Source: Halisarca cf. caerulea (Eukaryota > Porifera > Demospongiae > Chondrillida > Halisarcidae). Taken from it: a stretch of 64,000 bases of DNA. The stretch is from NCBI GenBank assembly GCA_963170055.1, contig CAUJGJ010000093.1, positions 2,024,201-2,088,200 on the forward strand. The letters are read 5' to 3'. A program made the position numbers and the translations under genes. Under the pieces are notes generated by a model. That model was given only the letters and a program-made list of their open reading frames with translations. It ran no database searches and was not told the DNA's origin. Positions 45,301 through 57,300 of the stretch are shown here, piece by piece. Each line of letters opens with the position of its first letter. Position 1 is the first letter of the stretch.

Positions 45301-48300
45301 CTGGTGGAATCTGCTGTGCTTCGTCCCCCTGAGTTCACTGCCTCAACAGTTACTGTGTACACATCAAATGGATGCAGATCAGTGAGGTTCAGTGACTGTT
45401 CTCTTGTTGATTTAGAAGTACTTGAAGTAAACTCTGAGGAGTAGCTGACATGATAGGTAAGGTGTAGACGGTCAGCATTGGGAGGAGGAGTCCATGATAC
45501 TTTAATGACAGTAGAGGACAGAACTTGTAACTTTAAGCTACCTGGAGCTAAGAGAGAAATTATGGGATTCTTTGCAGTATACATAGATGTACCGTATAAC
45601 ACATGAAAAGCACCCTGAAACTCTAATGGATTGACACATGTATACTATTGGGTGCAATGCACGCACAGGTACACATATACTGGGGTGTTAGACAGCACAA
45701 CATGATTGTGGGGGGGGGGGGGTGGACCAACATCATATTAACTACAGCAGGATCTGGATGATCCAATGACATCTGTTCCACATACAGTAATTATGTTGGA
45801 TAAATCAGATGGAATTATGTACAGTTTTGTGATGGGGATTCATACTCGCTAATATAGCAATCTGGTCTCAATCTATTTTGTAATAAGACTGGCTGGATTG
45901 AATTGTTGGGGGATTTCGCCTTTTCTAAATCTCAAAAAAGCCATATTTGCCTTTTCCTGTCCAGCTCTAAAGAGTCCTACAGATGAAGCAAAATTCATCT
46001 GCAGACATCGCTATTCAGCGCCTGCATCAACAACTGAAAGTGATATCGAGATTGTGGTCTGAAGGCTCCTGCACGTTTACAAACCTGTGATTAATGTCGT
46101 GCTAATTTGTGATATGACATAATTTTGTGGTCAAATTAGGGAGCGTTGGTGGAAGAGTTTTTGAATAGGCAAAGTACCAGACCCATTCTCGTTGGGATGA
46201 TGACATCACATTTGAAAAATGGAAGCGAGCATCGGTCTGGGCTACGCAAGACTAGTTCGTACGTAAAAGAATGTGAATCACAGCTGGCTGGACTAGATTC
46301 ACAGCAGAGTGCCAGATAAACAAAGTTTCCGGACAAACCAGTGCATAGGGCTAGACAGGCATAGAGCTAGACATGTAGAGTTGGGTTGGACTGGGTACAG
46401 TGAGCAAATTCCTAAACCCCACAGCTATAAGGTGGGATGGAGGAATTTGCACACTGTACCCAGTCCAACCCACCTCTGTCTAGCTCTATGCCCATCCACT
46501 ACTGTGGTTCACAATGATGAATAGATGATGGATATGTATTGTATAATATACAGATAGATATAGATGGATAAGACAGTGTACATATGTACTGTACATGATT
46601 TGGAAATGCTGTATTGAATAATCAATAATTTGTTTATTTTTATTCCATATATTGGAATTTGGTAATACAGTGGATAGAATAGTAGCACTTGGCTAACGGC
46701 TCTCCTACATAAAATACAATCACCCAACCTACCCTAATGTATACCAATTTAAGGGCTGATGCACATGTAAGGACATATGTGAATAGTACTGCGGTTAATT
46801 TTAAGGTACCGTATGCACTCTAAAAACTCGTCCTAATTTTCGTCAGGGTAAAATTCACAGTGAATAGCAATTCTAATAGTGGCGAAATTCCTTCCATTCA
46901 AATTTTCGTCACACATGGGAAACAATCTAATATTTTGTCACAAAGGTCTTTGTTGCTTGTTTAGCTGCACACTTTACTTAAGCTGATACTCGTTTGTTGT
47001 CTTGTGTATGACAGAAAACTCGTCCAGCTCTTAAAACTCAGCTACCACCATCTACACTCTGAATGGTTTCTATGGTTCACCACCAATGTCACCACACCTA
47101 AGTGACTTCACTCAATTTTTAGACATTGAGAACGTTGAGGATGGCGCAATTTCTCCGGAATACACTCATAGCGATGCTTCGACTTGTAAGCAGCCATTTT
47201 TATTTCCACCCAACTCTAATATTCGTCAGAATTCTAAATATTCATTCAAAGTCTCCTTGTTTCGTCAGTGTCGTCCATCTTTTTGTTCATCCTGTATCTA
47301 TTCCAATACAAAGACGAAATTTTTAGTGAAGTTGGTGTGATTAGTTCTTAGAGTGTATACGGTATATACGTAGCAACTGTTTTCCTAACTCCAAGCCTTA
47401 AGTTATGACCATTAAACTAGTTAATAGTTATACGTTTACACACTTTGTTACACACCAATACCCATGTTGGTAAATTTACAAGTACAATTAATATTACCTT
47501 CAGGAGATGTGGCACTAGTAGTGCTGCCATTGTTACCACCCAATGAGTTGTATGCTTCAACAACTATAGAATATATTGTATTGGACTCCAGTCCAGTGAT
47601 GTTGTAAGGAGGAAGAACAGCTGTGAAGATATTTTCTTCATTGATATTCCACTTTCTTATATATACTCTATATTTCACTTTTAGGATTTTCTCCCAGTTA
47701 ACAGTGAAAGAATTGGGATAAGTAGCAACTTTCATTTTTGAGGGTTTCTCAGGAGCTGTAAAAAGAGAATAGATCAGGTAGTTTTAGCGATGGATATGTC
47801 AAAAAGCAGTGATCAACTCACGACCACTAGAATTACTCCAACGTCCAAACCCAGAAGGACTAACAGCTCTCACTCTTACACTGTATGTCCTCCCAACAGT
47901 GCCATGGATGACTACAAACTCATCATCAGCTCTCACTACAGGCTGTACTACATTGTCCTCTTTGTACTCTACCTCATAGTGTGTGATGGGTAGATCACTG
48001 GGTGGACGGGTCCAAGTGATTGTTAAATTGAGCAAATTGTCTTTGGTCACATCTGTAGAGTCAACTTCTGTAACTTGTGGTACTGTAGTTCAAAAGAAAT
48101 TCATTTAGAAATGAATCTGTAGATGCTACATATAACCATGGAAAAGGGATTCAGAGATGACTGTCAAAGAGTACTGAAATGAAGTAGGGATGTTTGTTGT
48201 GTAGGGCTAGATGGGTATAGATGGGTGATGAGCTGTAATCATATCCAGTACCCATAATTTTCCAACATTAATTCATTATGTGAATATGTTAGGAAAAATA

Positions 48301-51300
48301 TGTACTGAATGCATTCATAGGATGAGAGTTTTGCTGATCCTATGTAACTTTAGAATCAAAAATCATAAGTTGTAGTGCTAATATGACATTGATCCATGAG
48401 CAAAAATTATTATCAAAGAAATGTGAATTTCTTACACGTAACATCACTGGAATTAATTTAATTCCAGTGATGTTACGTGTAAAGTTATACAGTATGTATG
48501 CATAATATGATGACCAATTTAAACAGTTGAAGCACTGAAACTGGTTGGAAAAATGTTGGATGCACTCTTCTGGGTTACTTTTCATTAACACTTTCTGCTT
48601 GTTTACAATACAGGGACAATATAGCCTAGCAATAAATCATTGGGTGAAGATAAATATCAAGATTTCAGAATACAGAGGTGTGGGCATTATGTAGATATTG
48701 AGTCTATACAATTTAAAGAGAGAACTTGGAACTGTGGTTTGATTTTAGAGGTGCCTGGTTTTTAGAATGCTCTACAAGAATGGGTGTTACTGCTTAGAAG
48801 TATATGGTCAGGTAAGGAGGACCCACTTTAGTAGGTACTATAGGAAGGAAAATTCTAGCTATCAGCAGTGTCTAGATGTATCGTTTTAATATAATCTTGC
48901 ATTATTGGAGATATCAAGGATGACTTCAATTTGCATGCATGACTGTGTTAGTAGGGCACATTCAATTATCACCAATATACAGTATATAAAATCGGATCCT
49001 AATCTAACTGTTTATTTGCAAGATTATAGAAGAGTTATGGAATAGAATAAGCGGTTGCTTTGTATGCAGATGTTAGACATTTTATAATTGTACTATGTAT
49101 TGCTAAAGGCATGGGAGAAATCAGGTTCTAGTGTATTAAAAACACAATGCAGTTTGCAATCAGAAGGAATGAATATTGTAACACATGTATACAGTAAGAA
49201 ACTCATGCATTGAATAATCATGAAATATACAGGACACAGCTAATCTCTAGAAGCAGAAAACTGGAGTTAATCTACAGCTGATCCCCTCCCATTTAAAAGT
49301 GCAGGAGCCAGCAATCCCATTCGGCCCAGACAGTGATGTCAAAATTATACAGTAATGGTATACACAATACACTCTACATACGTACCTCTGAAAGTAAGAA
49401 GTGTTCTCATATCACCGAAAGGACCAATTCCAACATCAGAAACAGCTCTCACTTGAACTTGATAACTAGTACCAGGAGAAAGGTTCTCCAGAGTGACAGA
49501 TCTTATTGTCAAATCTCTTGAACTCCAACTAGTAGGACCAGTTCTTCTGTACTGTACTTGGTATTTGGTGATGGGACGTTCACTTTGAGGTGCAGTCCAC
49601 TTCACATTAAGAGCTGGTTTTCCTGAACTTGCTGTTTTAGTCAGTGTAGGAGGACCCACCTTTTGAGGTACTACAGAAAAAAAGTGTAAACAATAAGAAT
49701 TTAAGTATTCACTTTGCAAGTAGCACTTGCAAATTAGGATAAGTGTGTACCTGAAGAAGCCCAAGTGGGCGAAACGTTGTACAATTTGAATGATTGTTGA
49801 TGAAACTTGTGATATGCGTTATCTGTCCAAAGCTAAAACTTATCCTAATCGATCTAGCATGTCGAAGAATTTCTACAACCATAGCACTTGCAAAGATACG
49901 TATATGTTGCTTTAAAAGCCATTTTCTGATAGCTTTAAGGTCTTAACAGGATATTACAACTCTCTGATTTTACTACATAACCCCACATAACTACCTTTTC
50001 TAACATGGATCAGAAACAGCTCTCACTTGAACTTGATTATCAGTACAAGGAGAAAGATTCTCCAGACTTGGAGAACAGCATGCCACATTTCTACAAAAAT
50101 GCTAATGCACACTAGACTTCTCCATAACTATTGCAGTTACCCTACTAAATCAAAATCCTCTGCATGCTACCACTGTCAGGTGGTGTATCACTGCCAGAAG
50201 GATTAACCCACACGTCATATGCCTCAATTTTGCAAACTTTTTCCATAATACACATAACATACTTCTATATACAGACTGTTCTTAGACTGCTAATCTTTCT
50301 CGCATTATTATTTTTAATTTTGTTGATTCTGAAATAGTTAACTAAAGCCAGCAATCCCATTCAGTCCAGATAGTGCATGATGTGCTAATTATACAGTAAT
50401 GGTATACACAATGCACACTACATACGTACCTCTGAAAGTCAGCAGTGTTCTCACATCACTGAATGGACCAATTCCAACATCAGAAACAGCTCTCACTTGA
50501 ACATGATAAGTACTACCAGGAGAAAGGTTCTCCAGAGTGACAGATCTTGTTGTCACATCTCTTGTACTCCAACTAGTAGTACCAGTTCTTCTGTACTGTA
50601 CTTGGTATTTGGTGATGGGACGTTCACTTTGAGGTGCAGTCCAGGTCACAGTAAGAGCTGGTTTACCTGAACTTGCTGCTTTACTCAGTGTAGGAGGACC
50701 CACCTTTTGAGGTACTACAGAATACAAGTGTAAACAATAAGAATTTAAGTCTTCACTTTGCAAGTAGCACTTGCAAAGATACGTATATGTTGCTTTAAAA
50801 GCCAATTTCTGATAGCCTAAAGGTCTTAACAGGATACTACAACTCTCTGATTTTACTACATAACCCCATATAACTACCTTTTCTAACATGGATCAGAAAC
50901 AGCCCTCACTTGCACTTGATAATCAGTACAAGGAGAAAGATTCTCCAGACTTAGAGAACAGCATGCCACATTTCTACAAAAATGCTAATGCACACTAGAC
51001 TTCTCCATAACTATTACAGTTACCATACTAAATGAAAATCCTCTGCATGCTACCGCTGTCAGGTGGTGTATCACTGCCAGAAGGATAAAACCACATGTCA
51101 TATGCCTAAAGTCTTCTACACTATAATAATTTTGCAAACTTTTTCCATAATACACATAACATACTTCTATATACAGACTGTTCTTAGACTGCTAATCTTT
51201 CTCGCATTACTATTTTAATTTTGTTGATTCTGAAATAGTAGCAGATTGGTAACTAAAGCCAGCAATCCCATTCAGTCCAGATAGTACATGATGTGCTAAT

Positions 51301-54300
51301 TATACAGTAATGGTATACACAATGCACACTACATACATACCTCCGAAAGTAAGAAGTGTTCTCACATCACTGAATGGACCAATTCCAACATCAGAAACAG
51401 CTCTCACTTGAACATGATAAGTAGCACCAGGAGATAGGCTGCCCACAGTCAAAGTCAGAGATCTTATTGTCACATCTCTTGCACTCCAACTACTAGTACC
51501 AGTTCTTCTGTATTGTACTTGGTATTTGGTGATGGGACGTTCACTTTGAGGTGTAGTCCAGGTCACAGTAAGAGCTGGTTTTCCTGAACTTGCTGCTTTA
51601 GTCAGGACAGGAGGACCCACCTTTTGAGGTACTACAGAAAACAAGTATTCACTTTGCATGTAGGACTTGCAATGATATGTATTTGTTGTTTTAAAAGACC
51701 AATTTCTTATAACATAAAGGACTAAACAGGATATTACAACTCTCTGATTTTAATACATAACCCCCTATAACTACCTATTTTCCATATCAGAATGACTGAT
51801 ATGTATATGCAGTGCACCATCATAAGTTATGAATGCATTTGCACAGCTGAATAGAACTCTTCTGACATCGATTTAGAAACAGCTCTCACTTGAACTTGAT
51901 AATCAGTACCAGGAGAAAGATTTTCCAGAGTTAGAGAAAAGCATGCCACATTTCTACACACTAGACTTCTCCATAACTATTGCAGTTACCGTACTAAATC
52001 AAAATTCTCTGCATGCTACCGCTGTCAGGTGGTGTATCACTACCAGAAGGATTAACCCACATGTCATATGCCTCAATTTTGCAAACTTTTTCAATAATAC
52101 ACATAATATACTTCTATATACAGACTGTTCGTAGACTGCTAATCTTTCTCGCATTATTATTTTTAATTTTGTTGATTCTGAAATAGTTAACTAAAGCCAG
52201 CAATCCCATTCAGTCCAGATAGTGCATGATGTGCTAATTATACAGTAATGGTATACACAATGCACACTACATACGTACCTCTGAAAGTCAGCAGTGTTCT
52301 CACATCACTGAAGGGACCAATTCCAACATCAGAAACAGCTCTCACTTGAAATTGATAAGTAGCACCAGGAGATAGGTTGCCCACAGTCAAAGTCAGAGAT
52401 CTTATTGTCACATCTCTTGCACTCCAACTACTAGTACCAGTTCTTCTGTATTGTACTTGGTATTTGGTGATGGGACGATCACTTTGAGGTGCAGTCCAGG
52501 TCACAGTAAGAGCTGGTTTTCCTGAACTTGCTGCTTTACTCAGTGTAGGAGGACCCACCTTTTGAGGTACTACAGAATACAAGTGTAAACAATAAGAATT
52601 TAAGTCTTCACTTTGCAAGTAGCACTTGCAAAGATACGTATATGTTGCTTTAAAAGCTAATTTCTGATAGCTTAAAGGTCTTAATAGGATATTACAACTC
52701 TCTGATTTTACTACATAACCCCACATAACTACCTTTTCTAACATGGATCAGAAACAGCTCTCACTTGAACTTGATTATCAGTACAAGGAGAAAGATTCTC
52801 CAGACTTAGAGAACAGCATGCCACATTTCTACAAAAATGCTAATGCACACTAGACTTCTCCATAACTATTGCAGTTACCGTACTAAATGAAAATCCTCTG
52901 CATGCTACCGCTGTCAGGTGGTGTATCACTGCCAGAAGGATTAACCCACATGTCATATGCCTCACGTCTTCTACACTATAATAATTTTGCAAACTTTTTC
53001 CATAATACACATAACATATTTCTATATACAGATTGTTCTTAGAATGCTAATCTTTCTAGCATTACTATTGATAATTTTGTTGATTCTGCAAAAGTTAACT
53101 AAAGCCAGTAATCCCATTCAGTCCAGATAGTGCATGATGTGCTAATTATACAGTAATGGTATACACAATGCACACTACATACGTACCTCTGAAAGTCAGC
53201 AGTGTTCTCACATCACTGAAGGGACCAATTCCAACATCAGAAACAGCTCTCACTTGAACATGATAAGTAGCACCAGGAGATAGGTTGCCCACAGTCAAAG
53301 TCAGAGATCTTGTTGTCACATCTCTTGCACTCCAACTAGTAGTACCAGTTCTTCTGTACTGTACTTGGTATTTGGTGATGGGACGTTCACTTTGAGGTGC
53401 AGTCCAGGTCACAGTAAGAGCTGGTTTACCTGAACTTGTTGTTTTAGTCAGTGTAGGAGGACCCACCTTTTGAGGTACTACAGAAAACAAGTGTAAACAA
53501 TAAGAATTTAAGTCTTCACTTTGCATGTAGGACTTGCAAAGATATGTATATGTTACATTAAAACTAATTTCTGAAAACTTAAAGGTCTTAACAGGATATG
53601 ACAATTCTGATTTTAATACATAACCCCCTATAACTACCTATTTTCCATATCAGAATGACTGATATGTATATGCAGTGCATTATCATAAGTTATGAATGCA
53701 TTTGCACAGTTGAATAGAACTCTTCTGACATCGATTTAGAAACAGCTCTCACTTGAACCTTATAATCAGTACCAGGAGAAAGATTCTCCAGAGTGAGAGA
53801 ACGGCATGCCACATTTCTACAAAAATGCTAATGCATACTAGACTTCTTCATAACTATTGCAGTTACCCTACTAAATCAAAATCCTCTGCATGTTACTGCT
53901 GTCAGGTGGTGTATCACCGCCAGAAGCGTTAACCCACTGTAATATCTGTCTGCATGTTAGGACAATTTCCATTCAGTAATTGATTGTACTGAGTGTTTTG
54001 TCTTGATTGTTTAATGTGTGAGGTACCTTTATGTTAGCAGCATGCTGTTTTTTATACGTTCACATGTTAGTTTAAAAGTTCAGTTGTTGTAGTAGTAGTT
54101 CAGTTGTCTCATCAGTGACAATAATTTTTTAGTTGACTTGTAGTTCAAGTTTTCATTCCGCATGTGATCGGATATTACAGAAGAAATTGGCGACGAGGTT
54201 AACAATGGCAGCAAGTACTTCGTTAACATTCGCAGCTTTCGACAGTGGTCAGGAAGATTGGATTTCATACACCGAACGACTTGAGCAGTATCTTGTGGTT

Positions 54301-57300
54301 AACGGGATCGACGATGACGGTAAATGACGAGCAGTTCTACTTAGCGTCTGTGGAGCGTCCACGTACCAGTTGATACACAATTTGGTGGTTCCAGGGAAGC
54401 CAACCGCCGAATCTTTCGAAGAGCTGGTCAAGCTGGCAAAGGAACACCGCGACCCACCTCCGTCAGCAATCGTACAATGCTTTAAGTTCAACTCTCGAAA
54501 CCAGAAAGAGGGAGAGACGGTGGCCGAATTCGTGGCTGAACTGAGGCGTTTGTCGGAGCACTGCAAATTCAACGACACTTTGGACGATATGCTGAGGGAC
54601 AGATTAGTCTGTGGTATCCGTGACGGACGCATACAATGCAGGTTGCTCGCCGAACCTGACCTTACGTTAAAGAGAGCTTTCAAACTCAGCCAGGCAGCTT
54701 AGACAGCAGACAGGAATGTGAAGGACCTACAGGGCGGTTTGAAACCGAAGCCCTCGCAGATTCTGGCAGTAAATCAAACGTCCCGGCACCAATTGCCTCA
54801 ATCGTCTTCATTCCTGTCGTGTTATTAATGTGGTAGCACCCAACATAAACCTCAGGACTGTAGGTTCAAGGGCGTGATTTGTCATGCTTGTGGAAAGAAA
54901 GGGCATATAGCAAAATCGTGCTGTAGCAAAGGTAGATCACTATCATTTACAAGGGAGAACCACAGCAAAGCAGGATCAGGTGTATCAGCAGGCTCCAAGG
55001 CCCAGCGGACACATAAAGTTGTGGAAGACAATGTTGAAGAGTCAGATAAAGTCATTGAAGAAGGATACTCGCTGTATTGTGTAACCTCCAAGGTGAATCC
55101 GCCCATATCTGTTAGTGTCCGGGTAAATGGAGTCAGCCTTCAAATGGAAGTCAACACAGTTGCCTCCCTTTCCCTAATCAGCGAAGCAACTTTCAAAGAG
55201 CTGTGGGGCACGGAAGAGCCCCCACTGAAACTATCCGACAAGGTACTGAGGACATAAACGGGCGAGCCTTTGAAAGTGCTGGTGATCCTGTCTGGATTGT
55301 AGAGTATGGCGAACAACAGGAAGAGCTAGATCTGTTGGTGGTTGCCGGTCAGGGACCAAGTTCTTCGGAAGAGGTTGGCTTTGTCAATTACAGTTACATT
55401 GGAGGAATTTACATCACATCAGCACACCCAGTGCCCTGAAAACAGTTTTGGAGAAACACACTGATGTATTTTCCAACGAGTTAGGAGAAGTCAAGGGAAT
55501 GAAAACCAAAACTTGCATTGATCCAAAGGCTATTCCAAAATTCTGTAAAGCTAGAGCAGTACCATATGCCTTGCGTAAGAAGGTCGATTTGGAATTGGAG
55601 TGTATGGAGAAGGTGGGCATCATTGAGTCAGTGGAGTTCTCAGATTGGGCCACTCCCATAGTCCCCATCGTGAAGGCCAATGAATCCATTTGCATTTGTG
55701 GGGACTACAAAGTCACCATTAACCAGGCATCCAAGGTCGACACCTATCCTCTCCCTCGTATAGAGGATCTACTGTCATCACTAGCAGGAGGCAAAACATT
55801 CTCCAAGTTAGACCTGGCACATGCGTATCAGCAAATTGTTCTGGAAGCCGAGGCTCAGCAGCTGGTAACCATCTACACACAGAAGGGTTTGTTCAAGCGC
55901 CTTCGGTTTGGGGTTGCCTCAGCACTGTCCATTTTTCAGTGAGTGATGGAGAACATCCTGCAAGGTATACCACAAGTCTGTGTGTACATCAATGATATCT
56001 TGATCACGGGAAGAATGGAAGAGGAGCACATACAGAGACTGGATGCGGTTCTGAGCCGATTGGAGAATGCTGGCCTTCGATTGAAAGAGGGGAAATGTGC
56101 GTTCATGCTCTCTTCAGTTGAGTATTTAGGTCACCGGATTTCAGAAGAAGGAACCTACCCTGCCGCAGAGAAAATCAGAGCTATTGCAGAAGCACCAGTT
56201 CCAAGGGATGTTCAGCAACTCCAGTCATTTTTGGGGTTGGTGAATTACTATGCTAAGTTTCCTTGTAATCTTTCCAATGTGTTAGCTCCTCTCTATGCCC
56301 TGCTACAGAAAGGCAGAAGTTGGTCTTGGGGACAGGCTGAACAAGAAGCATTCAGCAATGCAAAGGCAGCATTGACGTCTTCACCAGTGTTAACCCACTT
56401 TAACCCAGATGCAGAGCTACATCTGGAGTGTGATGCCTCGCCGTACGGGATGGGAGCAGTTCTGATGCATAAGTTTGAAGATGGCACATTTAAGCCAGTT
56501 GCATATGCTAGTAGATTGCTGAGTGCTACTGAGAAAAAGTATTCACAGTTGGATAAAGAAGCTCTGGCGATAGTGTTTGGGGTAAAGAAGTATCACCAGT
56601 TCCTGTTCAGCAGGAAGTTTGTCATCCACTCAGACCACAAGCCGCTTCAACATTTGCTCTCAGAGAAAAAACCAATACCAATTTTGGCACCAGCAAGGAT
56701 CCAATGTTGGGCTCTGACTTTTGGTGCGTATGATTACTCCATTGTTTATCGTCCAGGTACAACTCTCAAGAATGCTGATTTGTTGAGCCGTTTACCCTTG
56801 TCTGAAGCACCAAGAACAGTCCCAGTACCAGGTGAACTTGTATTACTCATGGAAACTCTTCAGTTTTCACCCATTTCAGCTGCTGAAATTGCGAGATGGA
56901 CCACCCAAGACCCAGTACTAGGCAAAGTCCACGAACTGGTCAGATCAGGATGGATATCACAAGAAGAGGAGGAGTTTCAAGCCTACAACAGGATAAAAGA
57001 TGAGTTGTCTGTGCAAGATGGTTGTGTATTGTGGGGTTTACGTATTGTTGTTCCAGAGAGAGCACAACAGCAAGTCCTGGAGGAATTACATGTTTGTCAT
57101 CCTGGGATGACTCGCATGAAAGCTATTGCTCAAAGCATAGTTTGGTGGCCGGGGATTGACCAGGACATTGAGAGTAAGGTGCGTGGATGTATCGATTGTC
57201 AGCAGAATCAAAAGAATCCACCAGGCGCTAAAATGCATCCTTGGGAATGGCCAACAAGACCTTGGATGTGTATCCATGTTGATTATGCCGGGCCTTTCAT

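Larger units (their letters stand above)
49340..53937 (-). repeat. Tandem array of five FN3-exon units, ~0.91-1.04 kb each
   Basis: Exon starts are spaced 1044, 911, 938 and 908 bp. Each unit has one intact FN3 exon, a shared intron (TACGTATATGTTGC, ACATAACCCC.TATAACTACC, GCTGTCAGGTGGTGTATCAC) and a decayed partner exon. The long first period is explained by the 148-bp insert. Decayed relics come in two versions, AACATGGATCAG (units 1, 2, 4) and CTTCTGACATCG (units 3, 5). Confidence 0.85.
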
